Position numbers and translations under genes: made by a program. The notes below the pieces were generated by a model. That model was not told where the DNA came from. It made no database searches and worked only from the letters and a program-made list of their open reading frames with translations. From NCBI GenBank assembly GCA_031277535.1, contig JAITMD010000006.1:62001-126000 (forward strand): a stretch of DNA of 64,000 nucleotides, written 5' to 3'. This document shows, piece after piece, positions 1 to 10,311 of this stretch. Positions within the stretch are counted from its first letter, which is position 1. Every line of letters begins with the position of its first letter. The stretch is from Flavobacteriaceae bacterium (GTDB taxonomy: Bacteria; Bacteroidota; Bacteroidia; Flavobacteriales; Flavobacteriaceae).

Positions 1-1264
1 ATACGTTCTTCTAAAGACACTTTATATGCCTCCCAATCAGTAATTGGAGCCAAAGCAATTCCTGTTTCCATTGCTGCCTTTGCAACTGCTGGTGGAACAA
101 CCGAAATCAATCGTGGGTCAAAAGGTTTAGGGATAATATACTCACGTCCAAAACTAAGTTTAGTTTCTCCATAAGCAATATTTACTTGTTCTGGCACAGG
201 TTCTTTCGCTAATTTAGCCAAAGCAATTACTGCTGCCATTTTCATTTCTTCATTAATCTTAGTAGCTCTAACATCTAAAGCTCCACGGAAAATATATGGG
301 AATCCAAGTACATTATTCACTTGGTTAGGATAATCTGAACGTCCAGTAGCCATAATTACATCCTTACGTGTTTCCACTGCAAGAGTATAATCAATTTCTG
401 GTCTTGGGTTAGCCATTGCAAATACAATTGGATCATTTGCCATAGTCAACAACATCTCTGGTTTTAATACATCAGCTGTTGATAATCCTATAAACACATC
501 TGCTCCATTTACAGCTTCTGCTAAAGTAATATCATTATCGACAGCAAACTCACGTTGTAAATCAGAAATACGCGTATCATCTTTTCTTAAAATACCTTTA
601 CTATTAAACATCTTAATATTAGTCTGTTTAACACCAAAAGCAACATATAATTTAGCACATGCTATAGCAGCAGATCCAGCTCCAGATACAACCACATTTA
701 CTTCTTCCATTTTCTTTCCAGCCAATTCTACAGCATTCAATAATGCTGCTGCTGAAATAATAGCTGTCCCATGTTGATCATCGTGCATCACAGGAATATC
801 TAATTCCTCTTTCAGACGTCTTTCAATTTCAAATGATTCAGGTGCTTTAATATCTTCTAAATTAATACCACCAAAAGTAGGTGCTATATTCTTAACTGTC
901 TCTATAAACTTATCAACATCTGTAGTATCTACTTCGATATCAAATACGTCTATATCAGCAAATATTTTAAAAAGTAAACCTTTACCTTCCATTACTGGCT
1001 TAGATGCCTCTGGTCCAATATCTCCCAATCCAAGCACAGCTGTACCATTAGAAATAACAGCTACCAAATTACCTTTTGCCGTATATTTATATACATTATT
1101 AACATCACTGGCAATTTCCAAACATGGTTCTGCCACACCAGGAGAATAGGCTAATGCTAAATCGCGTTGTGATGAATACTTCTTAGTAGGGACCACCTGA
1201 ATTTTTCCAGGTGTTGGTTCAGCATGATACTTCAATGCCTCTCTACGTAAACTATCTTTGTTCA
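1..1264 (-). CDS. maeB: NADP-dependent malic enzyme, N-terminal 421 codons (partial at left edge)
   Basis: Oxidative decarboxylation of malate to pyruvate, supplying NADPH in the cytosol. The frame is open from an ATG at 1264 to the left edge. The translation contains the malic-enzyme signatures SRRxxxxYxAxPTPGK-like N-terminus (LRREALKYHAEPTPGK), RDLALAYSPGVAEPC, NLEDIKAPE, MHDDQHGTA and the Rossmann segment VVVSGAGSAAIACA, followed by AMANPRPEIDY. MaeB-type enzymes carry a C-terminal phosphotransacetylase-like domain; that part would lie left of position 1 and cannot be confirmed. It is the only gene on this side of queG and appears to have its own promoter in the 65-bp gap. Confidence in the family is high; the NADP preference is inferred from the family. 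Confidence 0.95.
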
Positions 1265-1288
1265 TACTTTTTCTATTAAAGTGATAAA

Positions 1289-1296
1289 CAAAGGTA
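1289..1296 (-). promoter_or_regulatory. -7 box for maeB
   Basis: On the minus strand the sequence reads TACCTTTG, matching the Bacteroidetes TAnnTTTG consensus, 24 bases before the maeB ATG. No TTG is well placed at -33, so this is a partial match. Confidence 0.45.
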
Positions 1297-1329
1297 ATCT
1301 TTTTGTAGAATAAGTAACAGATATAGAAT

Positions 1330-2256
1330 TCAGTCCGTTAAAAATTGTATATTTCGCAACAGACCTTCGTATTTAGTCCTTTTTACTGCTGATTTTTTAA
1401 AAATTTCATTAAAAGTTTCTTTAGTAAGTTCCTTCCATTCCTTTTTATCTTGCGTTATTAACTGATTATTAGGAATAAAACGAGGCTCATTATGTGGTTT
1501 AGCAAAACGATTCCAAGGACAAACGTCTTGACAAACGTCACATCCAAACATCCAATCATCAAATTTACCTGCAAATTCTTCGGGAATTTCATCTTTTAAT
1601 TCAATTGTAAAGTAGGATATACATTTACTTCCATTGACGATATAGGCATTCTCAATGGCATTCGTTGGACAAGCATCAATACAACGAGTACAAGTACCAC
1701 AATGATCTGTAGTAGCCCCATCAGTTTCTAACTCTAAATCCAAAATTAGCTCTGCAATAAAGAAAAAAGACCCAGCTTGTTTACTAATCAAATTATTATT
1801 CTTGCCAACCCATCCCAGTCCGCTTTTACCAGCCCATGCTTTATCTAAAACGGGGGCTGAATCAACAAACACGCGTCCATCTACTTCTCCTATTTCCGTT
1901 TGAATAAAATACAGTAGTTCCTTTAATTTATCTTTAATTACGTGATGGTAATCTTCACCATAGGCGTACTTAGATATTTTAAAAGAATTCTCTTCCTGTA
2001 ATTCAGAAGGGTAATAATTCAAAGTCAATGAAACAACACTTTTTGCACCTGGTACTAACAGACGAGGATCTAATCGTTTATCAAAATGATTTTCCATATA
2101 CGTCATCTGACCGTGCATATTAGATAAAAGCCATTTTTCGAGCCTTGGAGCCTCTGTTTCCAAAAAATCAGCTTCTGATATACCACAAGAAGAAAAACCT
2201 AAACGAATAGCTTCTTTTTTAATTAACTGAGCGTATTTATTCTTATTATCAATCAT
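1330..2256 (-). CDS. queG: Epoxyqueuosine reductase QueG
   Basis: Catalyses the last step of queuosine synthesis in tRNA, reducing epoxyqueuosine to queuosine in a cobalamin-dependent reaction. The 308-residue protein has the two ferredoxin-like clusters expected: C186-C189-C192-C196 ([12 protein letters not shown]) and C239-C242-C246 ([10 protein letters not shown]), with C212 available as an extra ligand. The N-terminal cobalamin-binding part carries [12 protein letters not shown]. Length is at the short end of the family because the HEAT-like C-terminal extension found in some relatives is missing. It starts 20 bp after the ruvB stop on the same strand, so ruvB and queG are probably co-transcribed. 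Confidence 0.95.
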   Translation of the reverse strand: MIDNKNKYAQLIKKEAIRLGFSSCGISEADFLETEAPRLEKWLLSNMHGQMTYMENHFDKRLDPRLLVPGAKSVVSLTLNYYPSELQEENSFKISKYAYGEDYHHVIKDKLKELLYFIQTEIGEVDGRVFVDSAPVLDKAWAGKSGLGWVGKNNNLISKQAGSFFFIAELILDLELETDGATTDHCGTCTRCIDACPTNAIENAYIVNGSKCISYFTIELKDEIPEEFAGKFDDWMFGCDVCQDVCPWNRFAKPHNEPRFIPNNQLITQDKKEWKELTKETFNEIFKKSAVKRTKYEGLLRNIQFLTD

Positions 2257-2276
2257 AATATTAATAAGCTAACTAC

Positions 2277-3305
2277 TTAGTCATCAAATAAGCCTCCCTG
2301 TTTAGATACTCGTTTTCTATCAAGGTGTAGATACGCTTTATCCGTTACTTCACGTCCTCGTGGTGTACGTATAATAAAGCCTTCTTGAATTAAATACGGT
2401 TCATAGACCTCTTCAATTGTTTCGCCATTCTCAGATACCGCTGTAGACAAAGTAGAAAGTCCTACTGGCCCACCTTTAAACTTATCAATGATTGTCAACA
2501 AAATCTTGTTGTCCATTTCGTCTAAACCGAAAGAATCTACATGTAATGCATTCAATGCATAACGAGATATTTCTACATCTATTGATCCATTACCTTTAAT
2601 CTGTGCAAAATCTCTCACACGTCTAAGTAAAGCATTAGCAATACGAGGTGTACCTCTACTTCTACCTGCAATCTCAATTGCAGCTTCTAAGTCAATTGGC
2701 ACTCCTAAAATTGAAGCACTACGCTCAATAATAGTAGCTAACAATTCTTTATTATAATATTGCAAACGACTTTGAATACCAAAACGAGCACGCATAGGAG
2801 CTGTTAACAATCCCGAACGTGTAGTAGCCCCCACAAGCGTAAATGGGTTCAAGTGAATCTGTACCGTACGAGCATTTGGTCCAGACTCAATCATAATGTC
2901 AATTTTAAAATCCTCCATAGCAGAATACAAATACTCTTCTACAATAGGACTCAAACGATGAATTTCATCAATAAAAAGTACATCCCTATCCTCCAAATTA
3001 GTAAGTAAACCAGCCAAATCACCTGGTTTATCCAATACAGGACCAGAAGTTATCTTAATCCCTACCTCTAATTCATTCGCTAAAATATTAGCCAATGTCG
3101 TTTTCCCCAATCCTGGAGGTCCATGAAATAAAGTATGATCTAAAGCTTCACCCCTTAAGTTAGCGGCTTTTACAAAAATCTTCAAATTCTCCAATACCTG
3201 ATCTTGCCCAGCAAAATCATCAAATGACAAGGGGCGTAACTTTCTTTCTACATCTAACTCCTCGTTAGAAAAACCTTTATTAGTAGGATCTAAATTTGCA
3301 TTCAT
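2277..3305 (-). CDS. ruvB: Holliday junction branch migration ATPase RuvB
   Basis: Hexameric AAA+ motor that drives branch migration of Holliday junctions with RuvA. From the ATG at 3305 the protein has 342 residues. Walker A (GPPGLGKT) is at about 62-69, Walker B with sensor sequence (LFIDEIHRL) at about 110-118, and [18 protein letters not shown] carries the sensor-1/arginine-finger region; a winged-helix C-terminus ends in a short tail. A longer reading from 3344 would add 13 hydrophobic residues, but that stretch contains the probable -7 box and the end of an inverted repeat, so I prefer the internal ATG. First gene of a likely ruvB-queG operon. Confidence 0.97.
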   Translation of the reverse strand: MNANLDPTNKGFSNEELDVERKLRPLSFDDFAGQDQVLENLKIFVKAANLRGEALDHTLFHGPPGLGKTTLANILANELEVGIKITSGPVLDKPGDLAGLLTNLEDRDVLFIDEIHRLSPIVEEYLYSAMEDFKIDIMIESGPNARTVQIHLNPFTLVGATTRSGLLTAPMRARFGIQSRLQYYNKELLATIIERSASILGVPIDLEAAIEIAGRSRGTPRIANALLRRVRDFAQIKGNGSIDVEISRYALNALHVDSFGLDEMDNKILLTIIDKFKGGPVGLSTLSTAVSENGETIEEVYEPYLIQEGFIIRTPRGREVTDKAYLHLDRKRVSKQGGLFDD

Positions 3306-3309
3306 ACTA

Positions 3310-3317
3310 CAAATATA
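3310..3317 (-). promoter_or_regulatory. -7 box for ruvB-queG
   Basis: The minus strand reads TATATTTG only four bases before the ruvB ATG at 3305. If used, the transcript would have almost no leader. A TTG lies 24 bases upstream, farther than usual. Confidence 0.5.
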
Positions 3318-3342
3318 CAGCAAAATAAAACAGAGCAGAAAC

Positions 3343-3376
3343 AAAAAACGCTATCCCTGAGGGATAGCGTTTTTTA
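3343..3376 (-). terminator. Terminator of the act-cox operon
   Basis: Inverted repeat AACGCTATCCC / GGGATAGCGTT with a 3-base loop, flanked by A and T runs. It lies just after the coxA stop codon and can work in both directions. Confidence 0.85.
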
Positions 3377-3400
3377 TATATTACTTGATTTATTCAAATC

Positions 3401-5197
3401 TTAATGGTGTAATTGTTCTTCACCTTCTTGGTAAGGCATAGTTTGAGGAGCATAATCCTCAGCTAAACCTGGTTTACTATAGTCATATGGCCATCTGTAA
3501 ACAACAGGTAATTCTCCTGGCCAGTTACCGTGAATATGTTCTACTGGAGTAGTCCATTCCAAACTGTTTGCTCTCCATGGGTTTTGCGTAGCTTTTTTAC
3601 CATAGAAAATACTGCTGAAGAAGTTATACAAGAACACTAACTGGAATGCAGATCCTACTAAAGCAAATACCGTGATTAACACGTTTACATCCATAAATTC
3701 ATCGAATAATGGGAATGCTGTATTTGAATAGTAACGACGTGGTAAACCAGCTAATCCGATGAAGTGCATTGGGAAGAATACTCCGTAAGCACAAACTGCA
3801 GTTACCCAGAAGTGGATATAACCTAAGTTTTTGTTCATCATACGTCCAAACATTTTAGGGAACCAGTGGTAGATACCTGCAAACATTCCATAAAGAGCAG
3901 AAATACCCATTACTAAGTGGAAGTGAGCAATAACGAAATATGTATCGTGAACGTTGATATCTAATGTTGAATCTCCTAAAATAATACCTGTTAAACCTCC
4001 TGTAATGAACGTAGATACGAAACCAATACAGAATAACATAGCAGGGTTCATTTGGATATTACCACTCCAAATTGTAGTAATATAGTTAAATGCTTTAACT
4101 GCAGAAGGAATAGCAATCAACAAAGTAGTAAATGTAAATACAGATCCTAAGAATGGGTTCATACCAGATACGAACATGTGGTGTCCCCATACAATTGTTG
4201 ATAAGAAAGCAATACCTAAAATAGAAGCAATCATTGCACGATATCCAAAGATAGGTTTACGAGCAGAAGTAGCAATAACTTCTGAAGTAATTCCCATTGC
4301 TGGTAAAATTACAATATATACCTCAGGGTGCCCTAAGAACCAGAATAAGTGCTCATACAATACTGGAGAACCTCCTTGGTAATGTAACACTTCACCTGCT
4401 AAATAAATATCAGATAAGAAGAATGAAGTACCAAAACTTCTATCGAATAACAATAATAAAGCTGCAGACAACAATACTGGGAAAGATACGATACCGATAA
4501 TAGCAGTAACGAATAAAGCCCAAACTGTAAGAGGCATTCTTGTCATTGTCATTCCTTTTGTTCTCAAGTTAACAACTGTAGCAACATAATTTAACGATCC
4601 CATTAAAGAAGACGCGATAAAGATTGCCATAGATACTAACCATAAAGTCATTCCCGTTCCAGAACCTGGAATTGCTTGTGGCAAAGCACTCAATGGAGGA
4701 TAAACTGTCCATCCAGATGAAGCTGGTCCACCTTCTACGAATAATGATACAACCATTATAACAGCAGAAATAAAGAATAACCAATAAGATAACATATTCA
4801 TAAACCCTGATGCCATATCACGAGCACCAATTTGTAAAGGAATAAGTAAGTTTGAGAACGTTCCACTTAATCCAGCTGTCAATACAAAGAATACCATAAT
4901 AGTACCATGCATTGTAACTAAAGCTAAATAAGCATCATTTTTCATTACTCCGTCTGGAGCCATTTTATCACCTAATAACCATTTGAATACTGTAAAAGAT
5001 TCTTCTGGCCATGCAATTTGCATTCTAAATAAAAGAGACATTACAATCCCGATAATCCCCATTACAATACCCGTGATAAGGTACTGTTTAGCGATCATCT
5101 TGTGATCTAAACTAAAAACATATTTAGTAAAGAAATTCCCTTTCTCATGATGCTCATGAGCATGAGCATCTACTACTTCGTGTCCTATTGCTGACAT
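3401..5197 (-). CDS. ctaD: Cytochrome c oxidase subunit I (aa3-type)
   Basis: Catalytic subunit of the terminal heme-copper oxidase, holding heme a, heme a3 and CuB in the inner membrane. The 598-residue, 12-plus-helix protein contains the active-site helix with the cross-linked His-Tyr (GHPEVYIVILPAMG), the two CuB histidines (WGHHMF) and the heme a3/heme a ligands in HDTYFVIAHFHLVM. The GHPEVY motif and the downstream K-channel region mark it as an A-type oxidase. It is the last gene of an eight-gene operon and follows coxB by 30 bp. Subunits III and IV are not in the window. The neighbouring ACIII genes imply it receives electrons directly from that complex. Confidence 0.97.
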   Translation of the reverse strand: MSAIGHEVVDAHAHEHHEKGNFFTKYVFSLDHKMIAKQYLITGIVMGIIGIVMSLLFRMQIAWPEESFTVFKWLLGDKMAPDGVMKNDAYLALVTMHGTIMVFFVLTAGLSGTFSNLLIPLQIGARDMASGFMNMLSYWLFFISAVIMVVSLFVEGGPASSGWTVYPPLSALPQAIPGSGTGMTLWLVSMAIFIASSLMGSLNYVATVVNLRTKGMTMTRMPLTVWALFVTAIIGIVSFPVLLSAALLLLFDRSFGTSFFLSDIYLAGEVLHYQGGSPVLYEHLFWFLGHPEVYIVILPAMGITSEVIATSARKPIFGYRAMIASILGIAFLSTIVWGHHMFVSGMNPFLGSVFTFTTLLIAIPSAVKAFNYITTIWSGNIQMNPAMLFCIGFVSTFITGGLTGIILGDSTLDINVHDTYFVIAHFHLVMGISALYGMFAGIYHWFPKMFGRMMNKNLGYIHFWVTAVCAYGVFFPMHFIGLAGLPRRYYSNTAFPLFDEFMDVNVLITVFALVGSAFQLVFLYNFFSSIFYGKKATQNPWRANSLEWTTPVEHIHGNWPGELPVVYRWPYDYSKPGLAEDYAPQTMPYQEGEEQLHH

Positions 5198-5227
5198 AGT
5201 ATAATTTTTAATTTAATAGGGTTAATT

Positions 5228-6415
5228 TTATTTTACTACTTGAGCGACAGCCTCAGTTTTCACTTCTTCTTCTACTACTGGAGCAGCATCTTCTTTAGTT
5301 TCTTCAACTGCAGTTGGCGCTGGTGCTGCATTAGCAGCTTTCTCGTCAGCAACTTGTTTTCCTAAAGTTGGTAATTCTTTCAACCAAGCTTTGAATTCTT
5401 CAGGTGTTTCAACAACAACCTTCAATTGCATATTATAGTGAGAAGCTCCACAAATTTTGTTACATAATAACAAGTAGTCAAAAGTATAAGATTCTAATGC
5501 TTCCTTACCATCAGCAACAAGCTCTACGCTTCTTTCTGCTCTTAATTTGTTAATATTATTAACCTTACTTACAATTGCATCACGTCCTCTCATATCAGCA
5601 GTTGTAACTGATGGAGTAAATGAAAATTGAGTTACCATACCAGGAACACAGTTCATCTGCGCTCTAAAGTGTGGAAAATAAGCTGAGTGCAATACATCTT
5701 GAGAACGGAACTTTAAAACTACTTTTTTACCTACTGGTAAATGTAATTCTTTAGCCATTTTATCATCTTGAGCATTTGGATCACTCATATCAACACCTAC
5801 TAAGTTAACCCCTTCGATGAAACGAACGTTAGCTTTACCTAAAGTGTTGTCGTCACCTGCGTAACGTACATCCCAAGCAAATTGTTTAGCATATACTTCT
5901 ACAACTAACACATCATCTTCTTGATCTACGAACATAATATCGTTCCAAGCATAAAGACCATAAAGAATTAAACCTGTTAAAGTAATTGTAGGAATAATTG
6001 TCCAAACAGCTTCTAATTTATTGTTATCAGAAAAATAACGAGCTTTTCTTCCTTTTACACCACGTGCTGAAAAAGCAAAATAATGTAATAAGAATTGTGT
6101 AATAATTTGAACAGTAAAAATTAATCCCATAGAAATCCACATAAGTGTATCTACAGTTTCACCATGTTCTGATGCTGAATCACTCATCAAAGGAAAACTA
6201 CCGTATTTAACAAGACAAAAGATTGTAAATACATAAATGAATCCTAAGAATGCAAAAGTTAAATAACCATTAATGTTATTATCTCTTTCATTAGCGATCT
6301 GTGAAGTCACATCATCAGGCTTTGACCCAACTTGAGTCAAGTCAAATATTTTAGTTAATTGCCAAATAGCAATCCCTAATAAAGCAACTATAGCTAATAT
6401 TAATAAACTTGTCAT
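5228..6415 (-). CDS. ctaC: Cytochrome c oxidase subunit II with CuA site
   Basis: Accepts electrons at a dinuclear CuA centre and passes them to subunit I. At 395 residues it is long for the family. Hydrophobic segments occur near residues 2-20, 50-68, 90-112 and 140-160, so the N-terminus has more membrane spans than the usual two. The CuA ligands are visible: the upstream His in VLHSAYFPHFRAQMNCVPGM and the loop CNKICGASHYNM (C-x3-C-x3-H, then Met). No heme-binding CxxCH is fused at the C-terminus; instead there is a low-complexity Ala/Glu/Val tail of about 50 residues. Lies 17 bp after actF and 30 bp before coxA. Confidence 0.96.
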   Translation of the reverse strand: MTSLLILAIVALLGIAIWQLTKIFDLTQVGSKPDDVTSQIANERDNNINGYLTFAFLGFIYVFTIFCLVKYGSFPLMSDSASEHGETVDTLMWISMGLIFTVQIITQFLLHYFAFSARGVKGRKARYFSDNNKLEAVWTIIPTITLTGLILYGLYAWNDIMFVDQEDDVLVVEVYAKQFAWDVRYAGDDNTLGKANVRFIEGVNLVGVDMSDPNAQDDKMAKELHLPVGKKVVLKFRSQDVLHSAYFPHFRAQMNCVPGMVTQFSFTPSVTTADMRGRDAIVSKVNNINKLRAERSVELVADGKEALESYTFDYLLLCNKICGASHYNMQLKVVVETPEEFKAWLKELPTLGKQVADEKAANAAPAPTAVEETKEDAAPVVEEEVKTEAVAQVVK

Positions 6416-6432
6416 TTGTTTATTTTTAAATA

Positions 6433-7746
6433 TTAATAATGAAAATGTTTACTCTCTTCAATCAAAGGATTATTTTTCGCTAATAATGGCGCTTTACTGA
6501 TAGCTGTAAATCCTACATAGATAAACAATCCAACAAAGAATAATAATGAACCAATTTCTGCGAATCCAATAAACCAAGAACCTCCTACAGTACCTGGAGA
6601 AATCATCATAAAGAAGTCAACATAGTGACCGATGATGATACAAGTACCAGCCATTACAACAATCCAAGTTAAACGTTTGAAGTCTGTATTGATTAACAAT
6701 AACAATGGCAACAAGAAGTTTAACAATAGCATTCCAAAGAATGGCAAGTTGTATTCTTGAATTCTAAAGATGAAGTAAGTAACCTCTTCTGGAATATTAG
6801 AATACCACTGTAACATAAATTGAGAGAACCAAAGATAAGTCCAGAAAATACTTAATCCAAACATAAATTTAGCTAAATCGTGAATATGGCTCGTATTAAC
6901 AAATTCCATATAACCTTTACTCTTCAAATATAACGTAGTAAAAGCAATTGTAGTGATAGCAGTTACAAAGAAACTTGCAAATACATACCATCCAAACAAA
7001 GTACTGTACCAGTGTGTGTCAATTGACATAATCCAATCCCATGAAGCCATAGATTCTGTAACAATAAAGAAAGCTAAGAAACCAGCAGAAGCTTTAAAAA
7101 GCTTTTTGTGGTAAACTAAATCTCCTGTTGCATCTAATGCTAAAGATTGTTTTCTTACATACATTCTGTACAAAATCCAACCACCAATATAAACGATAGC
7201 ACGGATAAAGAAGAATGGAATATTCAAATATCCACTTTTTCCTTGAATAAGTGTATCATGAGCTACAACTTCTGGATCCATCCATATAAATAAATGGTTT
7301 GCTCCAGCTGCACTCGCTCCTAATATCACAAGGAAAATAATAGAACCTGGTATTAAATAAGCTGATAGTCCTTCCATTACTCTGAAAAGTACTGGAGACC
7401 AACCAGCAGATGCTGCATAATTAATAGCGTAGAATACCAAAATACCTAAAGACACAAGCATTACGAAGATACATCCAACGTATAATGCTGTCCAAGGTTT
7501 GTTTTGCATTTGCGTAAGCACGTGATGTAAATGTTTCTCGTGCTCAGCTTTTGCTGCTTCAGAAACAGAATGATCTGCTGCAGAAACTTCATGTCCACCA
7601 TTACCATGATGAGCTTGTTCTGTCAAGATCTTCTCTACATCAGCAGTAGTTTTTGGCGCACTGAAAAAACCATAACCAATCCCCAATACTCCAATGATCA
7701 TAAGGACGAATGATAAGGTTTTTAAATTTTTTGAAAATGTGTACAT
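6433..7746 (-). CDS. actF: Alternative complex III subunit ActF (NrfD-like membrane protein)
   Basis: Polytopic inner-membrane subunit of quinol:cytochrome c oxidoreductase (ACIII), paralogous to ActC and proposed in this family to contribute a quinol/proton pathway. The 437-residue protein has about ten hydrophobic helices; between helices 1 and 2 sits a His-rich periplasmic or cytoplasmic loop (residues ~40-75, with HHGNGGHE and HEKHLHH). The assignment rests on position (between the mono-heme ActE and the oxidase genes) and on the known actABCDEF gene order. The next gene, coxB, follows after 17 bp. Confidence 0.9.
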   Translation of the reverse strand: MYTFSKNLKTLSFVLMIIGVLGIGYGFFSAPKTTADVEKILTEQAHHGNGGHEVSAADHSVSEAAKAEHEKHLHHVLTQMQNKPWTALYVGCIFVMLVSLGILVFYAINYAASAGWSPVLFRVMEGLSAYLIPGSIIFLVILGASAAGANHLFIWMDPEVVAHDTLIQGKSGYLNIPFFFIRAIVYIGGWILYRMYVRKQSLALDATGDLVYHKKLFKASAGFLAFFIVTESMASWDWIMSIDTHWYSTLFGWYVFASFFVTAITTIAFTTLYLKSKGYMEFVNTSHIHDLAKFMFGLSIFWTYLWFSQFMLQWYSNIPEEVTYFIFRIQEYNLPFFGMLLLNFLLPLLLLINTDFKRLTWIVVMAGTCIIIGHYVDFFMMISPGTVGGSWFIGFAEIGSLLFFVGLFIYVGFTAISKAPLLAKNNPLIEESKHFHY

Positions 7747-7777
7747 ATCTAAACTTTCAAATAAGTTTTACAATTTA

Positions 7778-8326
7778 TTATTCTGATTTCAATTTTAAAA
7801 CGTAATCTGCCACTAACCAACGCTCGTGTTGAGTTAACTGATTAGCATGAGATCCCATTGCATTCAAACCATAAGTAATTACGTGGTAAATACCTCCTTC
7901 TGTAAGGTCACGTTCTTTGTAGTTCGGAACCCCTAAGAATTTTTCCTTTTTCACCAAGTTACCTTTTCCATCTCCTGCGTCACCGTGACAAACTGAACAG
8001 TAAATTGAATAAAGTGCTTTACCTTTTTCTAAGTCTTTCTCTTCTGCTGTAAGAGGTGATTTCAAGTTATGACGAGCAGCATCTAAACCTTCTGGTGTAT
8101 TTGGATACTCTTCTGGTTGAAATCCTCTTGGAATAGAACCTTGTGCTGGTAACTGCCCTTCCTTACCATTTTTAAATACAGTTGTTGGAACTTCTGAATA
8201 AGTCTCAGCTCCAGCAGACTCGTACATATTTGGCATAAACTGATAGTTAGGTTTCTCTTTATTGAAACAAGATGTAGTCAATACTGAAACGCCTACTAAA
8301 GCTACTATTTTATATATCGTTTTCAT
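7778..8326 (-). CDS. actE: ACIII subunit ActE, mono-heme cytochrome c lipoprotein
   Basis: Membrane-anchored c-type cytochrome of the ACIII complex, a likely exit point for electrons toward the oxidase. The 182-residue protein starts with a lipoprotein signal (SVLTTSC, Cys20), then a linker of about 80 residues, then a class I cytochrome c domain with CSVCH at about residue 110 and a probable axial Met in LNAMGSH. The start is only 6 bp after the actD stop, consistent with tight translational coupling in the operon. Confidence 0.93.
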   Translation of the reverse strand: MKTIYKIVALVGVSVLTTSCFNKEKPNYQFMPNMYESAGAETYSEVPTTVFKNGKEGQLPAQGSIPRGFQPEEYPNTPEGLDAARHNLKSPLTAEEKDLEKGKALYSIYCSVCHGDAGDGKGNLVKKEKFLGVPNYKERDLTEGGIYHVITYGLNAMGSHANQLTQHERWLVADYVLKLKSE

Positions 8327-8332
8327 CTACAA

Positions 8333-8857
8333 TTACTCTTTATCAATTACTTTTACTTCTACTGCCCCAGTTTTTTTGAAGAACTCGATTGCCTCAGCTT
8401 CCTCACCATGTAAAGCAACTTCCATTAAAAAGTGATCATCAGTTGTTCTTACATCTGGATTCTCAGCTTTTTTGAAAGGCCATAATTTACTTCTCATAAA
8501 GAATGTAAGTACCATTAAGTGAGCTGAGAATAAAACTGTCATCTCAAACATAATTGGAACAAACGATGGCATATTCTGAATATAGCTGAAACTTGGTTTA
8601 CCTCCAATATCTTGTGGCCAATCAAGGATCATAATATAATACATCATAAAAGTACCAAAAGACAATCCAATCAAACCATACAAGAACGCACAAATGGCAA
8701 TTCTTGTAGGTGGTAATCCCATTGCTTTGTCAAGACCATGCACTGGGAATGGAGTATAGATCTCCTCGATATGATGATGAGCTGAACGCGTTTCTTTTAC
8801 TGCATCTAACAATACATCATCATCGTTGTATATTGCGTGTATAACTTTATTACTCAT
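8333..8857 (-). CDS. actD: ACIII subunit ActD (DUF3341)
   Basis: Small membrane subunit of ACIII with no cofactor motif. The 174-residue protein has two hydrophobic helices (about residues 55-78 and 105-125) joined by a loop containing WPQDIGGKPSFS, the characteristic DUF3341 layout, where the family is noted for a short conserved GG(K/R)P segment. It sits between actC and actE with 6-bp gaps on both sides. Role in the complex is structural by inference from the known ACIII architecture. Confidence 0.92.
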   Translation of the reverse strand: MSNKVIHAIYNDDDVLLDAVKETRSAHHHIEEIYTPFPVHGLDKAMGLPPTRIAICAFLYGLIGLSFGTFMMYYIMILDWPQDIGGKPSFSYIQNMPSFVPIMFEMTVLFSAHLMVLTFFMRSKLWPFKKAENPDVRTTDDHFLMEVALHGEEAEAIEFFKKTGAVEVKVIDKE

Positions 8858-8863
8858 AACGAA

Positions 8864-10273
8864 TTAATGGTTTGAAGATTCATGATTTCCCTTGCTATCT
8901 CTTTCTCTTTTGTAGAATTCTCCAGAAGATTTCAAGATAGTTTTAACCTCTGCTTGTGCAATTACAGGGAAACTTCTTGAATATAATAAGAATAATACAA
9001 AGAAGAATCCGATTGTACCAATGTAAATACCTGCATCTACAAATGTAGGTTGGAACATTGTCCAAGAAGATGGTAAATAATCTCTGTGTAATGAAGTAAC
9101 AATAATTACGAAACGCTCAAACCACATACCAATATTTACAATAATAGAAATAATGAATGAAGCTAAGATGTTTGTTCTAATTTTCTTAACCCACATAACC
9201 TGTGGAGAAATTACGTTACAAGTCATCATCAACCAGTATGACCACCAGTAAGGTCCTGTAGCACGGTTCAAGAATGCGTATTGTTCATACTCCACTCCAG
9301 AATACCAAGCCACCCATAACTCAGTGATATAAGCCACACCTACTACAGATCCAGTAATCATAACAATAATGTTCATCAACTCGATGTGTTGTACAGTGAT
9401 GTACGCTTCTAAGTTAGAAACTTTTCTCATGATGATAAGCAATGTGTTAACCATTGCGAATCCAGAGAAGATAGCTCCTGCTACGAAGTATGGAGGTAAG
9501 ATTGTTGTATGCCATCCAGGGATAACTGAAGTAGCAAAGTCAAAAGATACAATCGTGTGTACAGAAAGTACAAGAGGAGTAGCTAAACCAGCTAATACTA
9601 ATGAAACTTCCTCAAAACGTTGCCAGTCTTTTGCACGACCTGACCAACCAAATGATAATATTGAATATACTCTTTTTGTAAATGGCGTAATTGCTCTATC
9701 ACGCAACATAGCGAAGTCAGGTAATAAACCAGTCCACCAGAAAACTAATGATACTGATAAATAAGTTGAAATCGCGAATACGTCCCATAACAATGGTGAG
9801 TTGAAGTTAACCCATAACGAACCAAATTGGTTTGGTAAAGGTAAAACCCAGTATGCTAACCATGGACGTCCCATGTGTATGATTGGGAATAAACCAGCCT
9901 GAACAACAGAGAAAATTGTCATTGCCTCTGCAGAACGGTTGATCGCCATTCTCCATTTTTGTCTAAATAATAATAATACGGCAGAAATTAATGTACCAGC
10001 GTGACCGATACCAACCCACCAAACGAAGTTGGTAATATCCCATGCCCAACCTACAGTTTTATTTAATCCCCATGTACCAATACCAGTACCTACAGTGTAA
10101 GCCATACAACCTACACCCCATAAAAAAGCTAACAAAGCAATAGTGAAAACTGTCCACCATAATTTATTTGCTCTCCCTTCTACAGGTCTAGCCACATCCA
10201 CAGTTATATCGTGATATGATTTCTCACCAATAACTAAAGGTTTTCTAATGGGTGCTTCGTAATGTGACGACAT
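8864..10273 (-). CDS. actC: ACIII subunit ActC (NrfD/PsrC-like quinol-binding membrane protein)
   Basis: Integral membrane subunit that pairs with the iron-sulfur subunit ActB and is the likely site of menaquinol oxidation. The 469 residues include about ten hydrophobic helices typical of NrfD proteins; motifs include TNFVWWVGIGHAGTLISA and HMGRPWLAYW, which belong to the quinol-site helices of this family. The C-terminal ~35 residues are hydrophilic and charged. It follows actB by 38 bp and precedes actD by 6 bp. Paralogous to ActF later in the operon. Confidence 0.94.
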   Translation of the reverse strand: MSSHYEAPIRKPLVIGEKSYHDITVDVARPVEGRANKLWWTVFTIALLAFLWGVGCMAYTVGTGIGTWGLNKTVGWAWDITNFVWWVGIGHAGTLISAVLLLFRQKWRMAINRSAEAMTIFSVVQAGLFPIIHMGRPWLAYWVLPLPNQFGSLWVNFNSPLLWDVFAISTYLSVSLVFWWTGLLPDFAMLRDRAITPFTKRVYSILSFGWSGRAKDWQRFEEVSLVLAGLATPLVLSVHTIVSFDFATSVIPGWHTTILPPYFVAGAIFSGFAMVNTLLIIMRKVSNLEAYITVQHIELMNIIVMITGSVVGVAYITELWVAWYSGVEYEQYAFLNRATGPYWWSYWLMMTCNVISPQVMWVKKIRTNILASFIISIIVNIGMWFERFVIIVTSLHRDYLPSSWTMFQPTFVDAGIYIGTIGFFFVLFLLYSRSFPVIAQAEVKTILKSSGEFYKRERDSKGNHESSNH

Positions 10274-10311
10274 AATCCTTTATATGTTTCTTTAATTAAT
10301 AATTCTTTTAA

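Noticed and set aside
3306..3344. Hydrophobic N-terminal extension of RuvB
   Set aside because: RuvB is cytosolic; the extension overlaps the probable -7 box and the flank of a terminator hairpin. The internal ATG gives the normal family length.
4176..4784. Several open frames overlapping the oxidase subunit I gene, on both strands
   Set aside because: They are shadows of a highly conserved gene, with no start context and no recognisable product.
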